Assembly (NCBI GenBank): GCA_963726795.1
Contig: CAVSDD010000006.1
Span: forward strand, 682,001 to 746,000
Origin: Hyphomicrobium_A sp963726795
Lineage (GTDB): Bacteria; Pseudomonadota; Alphaproteobacteria; Rhizobiales; Hyphomicrobiaceae
Direction: 5' to 3'
DNA: 64,000 bases
How positions within the stretch are numbered: the first letter of the stretch is position 1; each line of letters starts with the position of its first letter. The position numbers were made by a program, and so were the translations under genes. The notes beneath the pieces are model-generated. The model saw only the letters and a list, made by a program, of their open reading frames with translations. It did not search any database and had not been told where the DNA came from. Of the stretch, positions 36,361 to 44,668 are shown one piece after another.

Positions 36361-38481
36361 TCACTCTGCCGCCTTGAGGCGCGGCGACCCGCCCATGCTC
36401 TTCTTCAGCGCGCTCATCTCGGCCATCACGGCAGACGCGCGTGCAATCGGGTTGGTCAGATAGAAGTCCCAAACCGCAGCGGTGAACGGCTCTTTGCCGA
36501 GCGCAGACGTTTTTCTCAAAAGCGCGTCCACGCCCGCGGTCCCGGCCGCTTCAACCGCATCAAGCCGCGCCAGCTGCGGCGCGACCGTATACATAGCGGC
36601 GCGCAGCGCAGCGAGCGTGTCATAGGGAAGCGTATGTCCGACCTCGGCCGACAGGGCTCGAATGATCGCCCAGTCCTCCTTGGCCTCGCCCGGCGGAAAC
36701 ACGGCGCGCTCCGCCATCTGCGCGCGGCCTTCGGTGTTGACGTAGGTCGCGCTTTTCTCTGTGTAGGCGGCAGCGGGGAAGATCACGTCGGCACGGTGCG
36801 CGCCCCGGTCGCCATGGCTACCCTGATAGACGATGAAGGCCGTTGCCGATGCCGGCACCTCGATCTCGTCGGCGCCCAGCAGATACAGAACGTCAAGCTG
36901 ACCTTTGCCCGCGCTAGCGACAATCTCGGCGGCGTTGAGCCCATCCTTGCCGGGCACGAAACCGAGATCCAGCCCCGCAACGCGCGAAGCCGCGGTGTGC
37001 AAAACATTGAACGCGTTCCACTCGCCTTCCTTGCCGTCCATCGCGGTGTGTGCAATGCGCGCGGCAAGACCCAGCACGGCGGCGCCATCGGCACGCGCAG
37101 CTGCGCCGGCGCCCACGATGACGAGCGGGCGCTTTGCATCCTTGAGCACGCCCGCAAAGGAATGCCGGCCCTCAGCGACGTCGGTGAGGGTTTGCGGACC
37201 CGCGCCCAGGTACTCGTAGGGATAGGTCAACGCCACCTGCTCGCCGATCAGCCCGACCTTCAGGCCGCCCTGGCGCCAGCGCGTTTGGATGCGCCCACTG
37301 AGCACGGCCGCCTCAATGCGCGGATTGGTGCCTATGAGCAAAATCGCGTCAGCTTCGTCGATGCCGGCGACCCGGCTGTTGAACAGGTAGCTCGCGCGGC
37401 CGAGCGCAGGATCGAGCTTGGCGCCATCCTGCCGGCAGTCGATGCTCTTGGCGCCGAGGCGATCCATGAGATCCTTCAGCGCGAACATATCCTCGGCGCC
37501 CGCGAGATCGCCGGCAATGGCGCCGATCCGGGCCGGATCGGCCGCCTTGAGCTTCTCCGCGACGGCCGCCAGCGCCTCCTTCCAGCTTGCCGGACGCAGC
37601 TTGCCATCGCGGCGCACATACGGCTGGTCGAGACGCTGCACGCGCAGGCCGTCGCAGGCAAAGCGCGTCTTGTCGGAAATCCATTCCTCGTTCACGTCGT
37701 CGTTGATGCGCGGGAGCACGCGCATAACCTCGCGCCCGCGCGTATCGACGCGGATCGCGGACCCGAGCGCATCCATCACGTCGATCGATTCAGTTTTTTC
37801 AAGCTCCCAAGGCCGGGCGATGTAGGACCACGGCCGGTGGGTGAGCGCGCCCACCGGGCACAGATCGTTCACATTGGCCGACAGCTCAGACAGGATCCCG
37901 TGATCGAGGTAGGTCGTGATCTCCATGTCCTCGCCGCGCCCGATGGCGCCGAGCTCTTCCACACCCGCGACCTCGGTCATGAAGCGGATGCAGCGCGTGC
38001 AGTGGATGCAGCGGTTCATGAAGGTCTTGATCAGCGGGCCGATGTACTTCTCCTCGACCGCGCGCTTGTTCTCGATGAAGCGCGAGCCGCCCGTGCCGTA
38101 GGCCATCGCCTGATCCTGCAGATCGCACTCCCCGCCCTGGTCGCAGATCGGGCAATCCAGCGGATGATTGATCAGCAGGAATTCCATCACGCCTTCGCGT
38201 GCGGCTTTCACGAGCGGACTGTTGGTGCGCACCTGGCGGGGCGAGCCGTCCTTGTTGGGCGGCAGGTCGGTGACACCCATCGCGCACGATGCGGTCGGCT
38301 TGGCGATGCCGACGACCTCAACGAGGCACATGCGGCAGTTGCCCGCGATCGACAGGCGCTCGTGATAGCAAAAGCGCGGTATCTCGGCGCCAGCCTGCTC
38401 GCACGCCTGCAGCAGCGTGGTGCCGGGCTCCACCTCGATCAGCTTGCCGTCGATGATGATTGGCTTTCCCATCTCACCCAC
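36361..38481 (-). CDS. nuoG: NADH-quinone oxidoreductase subunit G
   Basis: NuoG is the largest peripheral subunit, 706 residues. The N-terminal ferredoxin domain has Cys residues in RFCYHERLSIAGNCRMCLVE for the N1b cluster. CPICDQGGECDLQD and CIHCTRCIRF give the N5 and N4 ligands, and CPVGALTHRPW follows. The rest is a molybdopterin-oxidoreductase-like domain without a cofactor site. ATGs at 38481 and 38472 are both possible. It lies 12 bases after a small membrane protein gene. Confidence 0.97.
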   Translation of the reverse strand: MGEMGKPIIIDGKLIEVEPGTTLLQACEQAGAEIPRFCYHERLSIAGNCRMCLVEVVGIAKPTASCAMGVTDLPPNKDGSPRQVRTNSPLVKAAREGVMEFLLINHPLDCPICDQGGECDLQDQAMAYGTGGSRFIENKRAVEEKYIGPLIKTFMNRCIHCTRCIRFMTEVAGVEELGAIGRGEDMEITTYLDHGILSELSANVNDLCPVGALTHRPWSYIARPWELEKTESIDVMDALGSAIRVDTRGREVMRVLPRINDDVNEEWISDKTRFACDGLRVQRLDQPYVRRDGKLRPASWKEALAAVAEKLKAADPARIGAIAGDLAGAEDMFALKDLMDRLGAKSIDCRQDGAKLDPALGRASYLFNSRVAGIDEADAILLIGTNPRIEAAVLSGRIQTRWRQGGLKVGLIGEQVALTYPYEYLGAGPQTLTDVAEGRHSFAGVLKDAKRPLVIVGAGAAARADGAAVLGLAARIAHTAMDGKEGEWNAFNVLHTAASRVAGLDLGFVPGKDGLNAAEIVASAGKGQLDVLYLLGADEIEVPASATAFIVYQGSHGDRGAHRADVIFPAAAYTEKSATYVNTEGRAQMAERAVFPPGEAKEDWAIIRALSAEVGHTLPYDTLAALRAAMYTVAPQLARLDAVEAAGTAGVDALLRKTSALGKEPFTAAVWDFYLTNPIARASAVMAEMSALKKSMGGSPRLKAAE

Positions 38482-38493
38482 TCGATCACGGTC

Positions 38494-38745
38494 TCAGCGC
38501 GTTACGATCGCCAGCAGCGTGAGGCCGCCGATGAAAACAATGAGCGACAGCCAGCCTTTGATGTGCGGCGACAGCGGCACTCCCGAAAAGCGGTTCGCGA
38601 ACCACACGCCCCCGCCGTAGCCGACGATCACGCCGATGACCGCGCCAAACCATCCCAGCAGCCAATAGCCGATGAGCCCGACCGCGGCGGCGCCCACCAG
38701 CGCCGGCGTCGTCATGGAAGCAATTATCAGCGCGAGGAAATCCAC
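38494..38745 (-). CDS. Small membrane protein between nuoF and nuoG
   Basis: An 83-residue protein with three hydrophobic segments (about residues 4-22, 24-48 and 62-80). The second is glycine-rich (GAVIGVIVGYGGGVWFANRF). No enzyme motif is visible and the function is not known. It reads in the operon direction with 28 bases to nuoF and 12 to nuoG, so it is co-expressed with complex I. A role in complex I assembly is only a guess from location. Small unnamed proteins at this spot are known in rhizobia. Confidence 0.7.
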   Translation of the reverse strand: MDFLALIIASMTTPALVGAAAVGLIGYWLLGWFGAVIGVIVGYGGGVWFANRFSGVPLSPHIKGWLSLIVFIGGLTLLAIVTR

Positions 38746-38773
38746 GGGCGGGCCCTTTCAAGGCTTGCATCAA

Positions 38774-40057
38774 CTACTCCGCGGCCTCTCGCACGGCCGC
38801 CTGACGGGCATCTATGCGCTCCTCGATGACGTGCCGGAAGTGGCGAATGAGACCCTGCACAGGCCAGGCCGCAGCGTCTCCCAGCGCGCAGATGGTATGT
38901 CCTTCGACCTGCCGCGTCACGTTGAGCAGCAGCTCGATCTCGCGCTTCTCGGCCTCGCCGCGCTCCATGCGCTCGAGCACGCGCCACATCCAGCCGGTTC
39001 CCTCGCGGCAGGGCGTGCACTGGCCGCAGCTCTCGTGCTTGTAGAAATAGGCAATCCGCGCGATCGCCTTGATGACGTCCGTCGACTTGTCCATCACGAT
39101 CACCGCGCCGGTGCCGAGCCCGGATTTGAGCTTGGCCAGCGCGTCGAAATCCATGGTGACGTTCTCGCACTGGTCGGCGGGAAGCAGCGGCATCGAGGAG
39201 CCGCCCGGAATGATCGCAAGCAGGTTGTCCCAGCCGCCCCGCACACCGCCGGCATGATGCTCGATGAGCTCCTTCAAGGGGATGCCCATCTCCTCCTCGA
39301 CCACGCAGGGACGGTTCACGTGACCCGAAATCTGGAACAGCTTGGTGCCGGTGTTGTTGGGCAACCCCAGCGATGCAAACCATGCCCCGCCCCGGCGCAG
39401 GATGTCGGGCACCACAGCGATGCTCTCGACGTTGTTGACGGTCGTGGGCGCACCGTAGAGGCCGACGTTGGCCGGAAACGGCGGCTTAAGGCGAGGCATG
39501 CCCTTCTTGCCTTCCAGGCTTTCCAGCAGCGCGGTTTCCTCGCCGCAGATGTAGGCGCCGGCGCCGTGGTGAACGATGACGTCGAAGTCCCAGCCGCTGG
39601 AATTGTCCTTGCCGATCAGCTTGGCAGCATAGGCCTCGTCGACCGCGGTCTGCAGGCGCTCGCGCTCACGAATGAACTCCCCGCGCACGTAGATGTAGGT
39701 CGTATGCGCGCGCATCGCGTAGCCGGCGAGCAGGCACCCTTCGATCAGCAGATGCGGATCGTGCCGCATGATCTCGCGGTCCTTGCAGGAACCGGGCTCG
39801 CTCTCATCGGCGTTGATGACGAGGTAGGAGGGGCGCGTGTCGTTCTTGGGCATAAACGACCACTTGAGGCCCGTTGGAAATCCGGCGCCGCCGCGGCCGC
39901 GCAGGCCCGACGATTTCACCTCGTTGATGATCCAGTCGTGCCCCTTGTCGATCAGCGACTTGGTGTTGCTCCACGCGCCGCGCGAGCGCGCCCCGGCAAG
40001 GCGCCAGTCGCCGGTGCCGTAGAGGTTGAGAAAGATGCGATCCTTGTCCTCGAGCAT
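38774..40057 (-). CDS. nuoF: NADH-quinone oxidoreductase subunit F
   Basis: NuoF binds NADH and FMN and holds cluster N3. The 427 residues include the NADH/FMN-binding loop GLRGRGGAGFPTGLKWSF (about 50-67), a second glycine-rich part YICGEETALLESLEG, and the cluster motif SCGQCTPCREG near residue 340, with a fourth Cys in TICALGDAAAWP. The start at 40057 lies 23 bases after nuoE. Confidence 0.97.
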   Translation of the reverse strand: MLEDKDRIFLNLYGTGDWRLAGARSRGAWSNTKSLIDKGHDWIINEVKSSGLRGRGGAGFPTGLKWSFMPKNDTRPSYLVINADESEPGSCKDREIMRHDPHLLIEGCLLAGYAMRAHTTYIYVRGEFIRERERLQTAVDEAYAAKLIGKDNSSGWDFDVIVHHGAGAYICGEETALLESLEGKKGMPRLKPPFPANVGLYGAPTTVNNVESIAVVPDILRRGGAWFASLGLPNNTGTKLFQISGHVNRPCVVEEEMGIPLKELIEHHAGGVRGGWDNLLAIIPGGSSMPLLPADQCENVTMDFDALAKLKSGLGTGAVIVMDKSTDVIKAIARIAYFYKHESCGQCTPCREGTGWMWRVLERMERGEAEKREIELLLNVTRQVEGHTICALGDAAAWPVQGLIRHFRHVIEERIDARQAAVREAAE

Positions 40058-40080
40058 GCGCCTTTGGCCTTTCGCGGTCC

Positions 40081-40710
40081 TCAGACCCTCGCATCCTTTT
40101 TGCCCACGCTCTGCAGCGTCGTGGCACCGCCCTGCGGGCTCGACGCCTGGCGCCCGGTCTGCGAGCCGGGCTTGGGCCGTCCGCCTTCCTTCAGCGCGTA
40201 CAGCAGCTTCTGGAACAGCTCAGGATCGAGATCTTCGTATGTGTCTTTGCCGATCTGCACGACCGGCGCATTCGAGCAGCAGCCGAGGCATTCGACCTCT
40301 TCCCACGAGAAGCGCCCATCGCGCGAAAGCTCGTGGGGGTGTTCCGCGATCTGCTCCTTGCAGATCGAGATCAAAGCCTCCGAGCCGCGCAGCATGCAGG
40401 GCGTCGTCCCGCATACCCATAAATGGGCCGTCGACCCCACCGGGGCAAGCTGGAACATCGTGTAAAACGTCGCGATTTCGAGCACGCGGATGTAGGCCAT
40501 GCCGAGCATGTTGGCGATCGACCGGATAGCAGGCTCTGTCACCCAGCCTTCCTGCTCCTGGGCGCGCCACAGCAGCGCCAGAACGGCGGACGCCTGCTTG
40601 CCCGGCGGATACTTGTCCATCTCGCGCTTCGCCCACGCGAGGTTCTCCGGCGTGAAGGCAAAGCTCAGCGGCTGCTCGGGATTTAGGCGGCGGACGGCCA
40701 AGAGTGGCAC
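40081..40710 (-). CDS. nuoE: NADH-quinone oxidoreductase subunit E
   Basis: NuoE is a thioredoxin-fold subunit with the N1a [2Fe-2S] cluster. The 209-residue protein has the helical N-terminal part and ligands in CGTTPCMLRG (near residue 92) and ECLGCCSNAP (near 133). A Gly/Ser/Gln-rich tail of about 40 residues follows the fold, longer than in E. coli. It is separated from the preceding small membrane protein gene by 166 bases. Confidence 0.96.
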   Translation of the reverse strand: MPLLAVRRLNPEQPLSFAFTPENLAWAKREMDKYPPGKQASAVLALLWRAQEQEGWVTEPAIRSIANMLGMAYIRVLEIATFYTMFQLAPVGSTAHLWVCGTTPCMLRGSEALISICKEQIAEHPHELSRDGRFSWEEVECLGCCSNAPVVQIGKDTYEDLDPELFQKLLYALKEGGRPKPGSQTGRQASSPQGGATTLQSVGKKDARV

Positions 40711-40876
40711 CTCGTGGAGGCGAAGCTAGAAAACAGCAGGGCGAACGGCCAGCGCCAGCACCCCAGTTTCGCTGATTTTACCGCAGCGCACAATCACCGT
40801 TCCACTACGTCCATCTCAGGGGCAAGGCAAGGTCTTGACACCCCAAAGCAGCGCGATTGTGCACGGTCCGGACCTT

Positions 40877-41227
40877 TCAGGCGAAGAGCCAGCCAACCAG
40901 CAGGGCGCACGTCGCGAGCGGTGCCAGCAGCAGCGCACTCTGGGCGCCCACGCGAAGAAAGCCACTCCAGAACAGCGCAAGCGCCAGTCCGAAAAGGACA
41001 ATCACAAAGCCGCCGCTTGCCGCGCCTCGGGCCACGGCAAAGGCGATACCGACCAAGAGGCACATCATGCCAAGCGCGATCGGGATCGCGGGCCGCTGCG
41101 CCTGCAGCGCGCCCATGGGCCACCCGGTGAGTTCGGCAAGCTCGCGGTAGGTCGCGAGCGACAGGCCCCATCCCAGCGCACCCACCGCCAACAGAAACAA
41201 ATGATCGACCACGGGGTGGCTGGCCAT
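40877..41227 (-). CDS. Small membrane protein between nuoD and nuoE
   Basis: A 116-residue protein with about four hydrophobic helices and few charged residues. It begins 11 bases after the nuoD stop in the operon direction. No motif or known family was recognised. The spot between nuoD and nuoE is occupied by unnamed membrane proteins in several rhizobia. It may affect complex I assembly, but that rests on location only. Confidence 0.6.
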   Translation of the reverse strand: MASHPVVDHLFLLAVGALGWGLSLATYRELAELTGWPMGALQAQRPAIPIALGMMCLLVGIAFAVARGAASGGFVIVLFGLALALFWSGFLRVGAQSALLLAPLATCALLVGWLFA

Positions 41228-41238
41228 GGGCAGGGACC

Positions 41239-42429
41239 CTAGCGGTCGATTTCGCCGAACACGATGTCAATGGAGCCGAGGATCGCCGAGACGTCGGCGA
41301 GCATGTGCTTCTTGGTCAGGAAGTCCATCGCCTGCAGGTGCGGGAAGCCCGGCGCGCGGATCTTGCAGCGGTAGGGCTTGTTGGAGCCGTCGGCGACGAG
41401 ATAGACGCCGAACTCGCCCTTCGGCGCCTCGACCGCCGCATAAACCTCGCCCGCGGGAACGTGGAAGCCTTCGGTGTAGAGCTTGAAGTGGTGGATCAGC
41501 GCCTCCATCGAGCGCTTCATGTCAGAGCGCCTTGGCGGCACGACCTTGCGATCGTCGGCGACGACAGGCCCCGCCCCTTCCGCCGAGCGCAATTTGGCGC
41601 AGCACTGCATCATGATGCGCACCGACTGGCGCATCTCCTCCATGCGCACGAGATAGCGGTCGTAGCAGTCGCCGTTCTTGCCGATGGGAATATCGAAATC
41701 GAGCTCCGAGTAGCACTCGTAGGGCTGCGCCTTGCGCAAATCCCAGGCCGCGCCCGACCCGCGCACCATGACGCCCGAGAAGCCCCACGCGAAGCAATCC
41801 TTGAGTTCCACGACGCCGATGTCGACGTTGCGCTGCTTGAAGATGCGGTTGCCGGTCAAGAGGCTTTCGATGTCGTCGAGCACCTTGGGGTGGTACTCGC
41901 AGAACGCGAAGATATCGTCGATGAGTTGCGGCGGCAGATCCTGGTGCACGCCGCCCATGCGGAAATACTTGGCGTGCATGCGGCTGCCCGAGGCGCGCTC
42001 GTAGAAGACCATCAGCTTCTCGCGCTCTTCAAAGCCCCACAGCGGCGGGGTAAGCGCGCCGACGTCCATGGCCTGCGTGGTGACGTTCAAAAGGTGCGAA
42101 AGCAGCCGGCCGATCTCGCTGAAGAGCACGCGTATCAACTGCGCGCGCTTTGGCACCTCCAGTTCCAGCAGCTTCTCGGCCGCAAGGCAGAACGCGTGCT
42201 CCTGGTTCATCGGCGCGACGTAATCGAGCCGGTCGAAATAGCCGATCGCCTGCAGGTAGGTCTTGTGCTCGATCAGCTTCTCGGTGCCGCGGTGAAGCAG
42301 GCCGATGTGGGGATCAACGCGCTCCACGACCTCGCCGTCGAGCTCGAGCACCAGGCGCAGCACGCCGTGCGCGGCCGGATGCTGCGGGCCAAAATTAATA
42401 TTGAACTGGCGGATGTCGGTCTCGCCCAT
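41239..42429 (-). CDS. nuoD: NADH-quinone oxidoreductase subunit D
   Basis: NuoD forms much of the quinone pocket next to cluster N2. The 396-residue protein opens with NINFGPQHPAAHGVLRL (residues 9-25), whose His residues line the pocket. HRGTEKLIEHKTYLQ and the C-terminal DIVFGEIDR are also typical. Its ATG shares a base with the stop of the thioesterase gene upstream (TGATG), so translation is probably coupled. Confidence 0.97.
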   Translation of the reverse strand: MGETDIRQFNINFGPQHPAAHGVLRLVLELDGEVVERVDPHIGLLHRGTEKLIEHKTYLQAIGYFDRLDYVAPMNQEHAFCLAAEKLLELEVPKRAQLIRVLFSEIGRLLSHLLNVTTQAMDVGALTPPLWGFEEREKLMVFYERASGSRMHAKYFRMGGVHQDLPPQLIDDIFAFCEYHPKVLDDIESLLTGNRIFKQRNVDIGVVELKDCFAWGFSGVMVRGSGAAWDLRKAQPYECYSELDFDIPIGKNGDCYDRYLVRMEEMRQSVRIMMQCCAKLRSAEGAGPVVADDRKVVPPRRSDMKRSMEALIHHFKLYTEGFHVPAGEVYAAVEAPKGEFGVYLVADGSNKPYRCKIRAPGFPHLQAMDFLTKKHMLADVSAILGSIDIVFGEIDR

Positions 42430-42884
42430 CAGCGTTGCCCTTCCATCAGTGCGATGGGCTCCACGCGAGCCGCCTTGGCCTTCTCGTTGACGCGCGCGAC
42501 GAAGCGCGCCCAGGGCACGATCATGCGCTCATGCCGCCCCTCGCCGATCACTTCGACGCCGTCGTGCGCCTTGACATGGAACGTGGCGCGCCGGCCGGTG
42601 ACACCCGTGCACTCGGCTTCGACCGTCACCGTCTGTCCCGGCACGGTCGCGGCGGCGTGCGAGACGTCGATATGGATGCCGAGACTGCCCTCGCCCTTGT
42701 CCAGGTGCGGCTCCAGCACCTTGAGGCACGTCCACTCCATCAGGCCCACCATGAAGCCCGTGGCGAACACCGCCGGCATTTCTTTGAACTCGGGCGCCTC
42801 GGCATAGAGATGAGGCACCGTCTTCTCCGCGGGGACGCGATACGAGAAGGTCGCCGAAGCGCCGGGCTTGAGAGTGTCCTTCAT
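42429..42884 (-). CDS. FlK-like acyl-CoA thioesterase inside the nuo operon
   Basis: A 151-residue hot-dog-fold thioesterase, closely similar to fluoroacetyl-CoA thioesterase FlK of Streptomyces cattleya. The catalytic triad known for FlK is present at the same positions: Thr42 in FATGFMVG, Glu50 in GLMEW and His76 in DVSHAAAT. KTVPHLYAEAPEF and ARAHDGV-like KAHDGVEVIGEG are also shared. The FlK gating Phe36 is Met here, so fluoroacetyl specificity is not expected. The natural substrate is unknown; a small toxic acyl-CoA is one guess. It starts five bases before the nuoC stop is left behind and ends overlapping the nuoD ATG, so it is translated as part of the complex I operon. The longer open frame upstream is inside nuoC. 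Confidence 0.87.
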   Translation of the reverse strand: MKDTLKPGASATFSYRVPAEKTVPHLYAEAPEFKEMPAVFATGFMVGLMEWTCLKVLEPHLDKGEGSLGIHIDVSHAAATVPGQTVTVEAECTGVTGRRATFHVKAHDGVEVIGEGRHERMIVPWARFVARVNEKAKAARVEPIALMEGQR

Positions 42885-42888
42885 CGCG

Positions 42889-43515
42889 TCACGCCTTGCC
42901 CGAACCTGCCTTCTCGTCGCCCGGGAGCACGTACTGCGTGCCCTCCCAGGGAGACTCGAAGTCGAAGGACCGGAATTCCTGCGTGAGCTCGACCGGCTCG
43001 TAGACGACGCGCTTCTGCTCGTCGTCGTAGCGCACCTCGACATAGCCGGTGAGCGGGAAATCCTTGCGCAAGGGATGCCCCTGAAAACCGTAGTCGGTGA
43101 GCAGGCGGCGCAAGTCGGGATGGTTGGAAAACAGGATGCCATACATGTCGTAGGCTTCGCGCTCGAACCAGTTGGCGGCTGGAAAAACCTCGATGACGCT
43201 GGCAACTGGATTTTGCTCGTCGGTCTTGAGCTTCACGCGGATGCGCTGATTGAGCCTCGGCGAAAGCAGATGATAGACGACGTCGAAGCGCTCTTCGCGA
43301 GCGGGCCAGTCGACGCCACAGATGTCGATCAACACCTCGAACCGGCAGCGCGCGTCATCGCGCAGAAATGCGAGCACCGGCGCAATCGTGTCGCGGGCCA
43401 CATCTATCGTCAGCTCGCCATGCGTGATGTTGCGCGCGAGAACGGCAGCGCCGAGGTGTTCGGCCACGTGGTCGCCAAGCTCGTCGAGTTTCGGGTCCGC
43501 GAGTTTGGCGCCCAT
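42889..43515 (-). CDS. nuoC: NADH-quinone oxidoreductase subunit C
   Basis: NuoC is a 208-residue peripheral subunit contacting NuoD. It has DICGVDWPAREERFDVVYHLLS (about residues 65-86). The family signature follows as ANWFEREAYDMYGILFSNHPDLRRLLTDY, then GHPLRKDFPLTGYVEVRYDD. The C-terminus adds a short Gly/Lys-rich tail. It precedes the thioesterase gene, not nuoD as in most operons. Confidence 0.96.
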   Translation of the reverse strand: MGAKLADPKLDELGDHVAEHLGAAVLARNITHGELTIDVARDTIAPVLAFLRDDARCRFEVLIDICGVDWPAREERFDVVYHLLSPRLNQRIRVKLKTDEQNPVASVIEVFPAANWFEREAYDMYGILFSNHPDLRRLLTDYGFQGHPLRKDFPLTGYVEVRYDDEQKRVVYEPVELTQEFRSFDFESPWEGTQYVLPGDEKAGSGKA

Positions 43516-43560
43516 GTGCAGCTTTCACTTGTCCGTAAAGCGGAGTTGGTGACGTCTATT

Positions 43561-43590
43561 TCTCGATCGTACCTATCTCTCGATCGTGCC
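43561..43590. repeat. 17-bp offset duplication at the nuoB stop
   Basis: The 13-base word TCTCGATCGTACC (43561-43573) recurs as TCTCGATCGTGCC (43578-43590). The second copy is the end of nuoB, and the first lies just past its stop, so a tandem duplication covers the stop codon. Confidence 0.75.
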
Positions 43591-44118
43591 GGTGCGCCGG
43601 ATCTTGCGTTGCAGCAGCAGCACGCCATACACCAGCGCCTCCGCCGTCGGCGGGCATCCCGGCACATAGACGTCAACCGGCACGATGCGATCGCAGCCGC
43701 GCACCACGGCATAGGAGTAGTGGTAGTAGCCGCCGCCGTTGGCGCACGAGCCCATCGAGATCACGTAGCGCGGCTCGGGCATCTGATCGTAGACCTTGCG
43801 CAGCGCCGGCGCCATTTTGTTGGTCAGCGTGCCGGCGACGATCATCACGTCCGACTGGCGCGGAGACGCGCGCGGTGCAAAACCAAACCGCTCCAGGTCG
43901 TAGCGCGGCATCGAGGCCTGCATCATCTCGACGGCACAGCACGCGAGCCCGAACGTCATCCACATGAGCGAGCCGGTGCGCGCCCAGTTGATGAGATCGT
44001 CGGTCGTCGTGACGAGGAAGCCCTTGTCGGCGAGCTTGTTGGATATCTGGGTAAAGCCTTCCTCGCCGGGCTTCACGAGGACGCCGGTCTCAGGCTCGGG
44101 GCGCGTGATCAATCCCAT
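43573..44118 (-). CDS. nuoB: NADH-quinone oxidoreductase subunit B
   Basis: NuoB holds cluster N2, the last electron carrier before quinone. The Cys ligands are in FGLACCAVEMM, MGSCANGGGYYHYSY and VPGCPPTAEALVYG. The ATG at 44118 has GGGGG seven bases upstream and gives 181 residues; the earlier ATG at 44139 has no ribosome site. The gene start overlaps the nuoA end by ten bases. Confidence 0.96.
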   Translation of the reverse strand: MGLITRPEPETGVLVKPGEEGFTQISNKLADKGFLVTTTDDLINWARTGSLMWMTFGLACCAVEMMQASMPRYDLERFGFAPRASPRQSDVMIVAGTLTNKMAPALRKVYDQMPEPRYVISMGSCANGGGYYHYSYAVVRGCDRIVPVDVYVPGCPPTAEALVYGVLLLQRKIRRTGTIER

Positions 44119-44474
44119 TCCAGAGCCCCCTTGCGCCATTCGTAGATGAAGCCGACCGTCAGAACGCCGAGGAAGATCATCATCGCCCAGAAGCCGAAAA
44201 CGCCCACGCCCTTGAAGGCGACCGCCCAGGGAAAGAGGAACGCCACCTCGAGGTCGAAGATGATGAAAAGGATCGCCACCAGATAGAAGCGCACGTCGAA
44301 TTTCATGCGCGCGTCATCGAAAGCGTTGAAGCCGCACTCGTAGGCCGACACTTTCTCTGGGTCGGGATTGCGCACGGCGATCAGGAAGGACGCCGAGGTC
44401 AGCGCGACCGCAATAAAAAGCGAAACCGCAATGAAGACCGCGATCGGCAGGTAGGCGAGAAACAGCTGGTCCAT
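44109..44474 (-). CDS. nuoA: NADH-quinone oxidoreductase subunit A
   Basis: NuoA is a 121-residue membrane subunit with three helices. The loop SAYECGFNAFDDARMKFDVRFY (about residues 39-60) between helices one and two is the conserved quinone-chamber loop. The start MDQLFLAYLPI at 44474 was chosen because the upstream open frame is not family-like. It is the first gene of the operon; a weak promoter-like pair TTGCAC-17-TAACAC lies shortly upstream but is not convincing. Confidence 0.96.
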   Translation of the reverse strand: MDQLFLAYLPIAVFIAVSLFIAVALTSASFLIAVRNPDPEKVSAYECGFNAFDDARMKFDVRFYLVAILFIIFDLEVAFLFPWAVAFKGVGVFGFWAMMIFLGVLTVGFIYEWRKGALEWD

Positions 44475-44584
44475 GACGGCCTCGACGAGCGCGTCGCTGT
44501 TGCGGCGCAGCACGATGGTGTTAACCCAGCCCGGGCAGGCGTGCAACGGGCGCGAGGAAGTCAGGGTCTGGCTTATATCGACAC

Positions 44585-44612
44585 AGCCCCGCCGGATTGC
44601 TCCGGCAGGGCT
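44585..44612 (-). terminator. Stem-loop between the glycine-rich gene and nuoA
   Basis: A 12-bp stem (44585-44596 against 44601-44612) closes a four-base loop; on the minus strand the only non-Watson-Crick pair is G-U. It lies 56 bases after the end of the glycine-rich protein gene and upstream of nuoA. It may end that transcript. No T tract follows. Confidence 0.5.
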
Positions 44613-44668
44613 CTCAATGCCGATGACTAGGAGAGCAGCACGCTTGTGCGCACCGCCCGAGTTGCGGC

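Noticed and set aside
36343..38829. An 828-codon open frame on the plus strand opposite nuoG
   Set aside because: It is antisense to a well-supported essential-type gene, has no recognisable domain, and long antisense frames are expected in this GC-rich codon usage.
44502..44530. TTGCAC-17-TAACAC as a nuoA promoter
   Set aside because: The -10 word matches only half the consensus; too weak to list as a feature.
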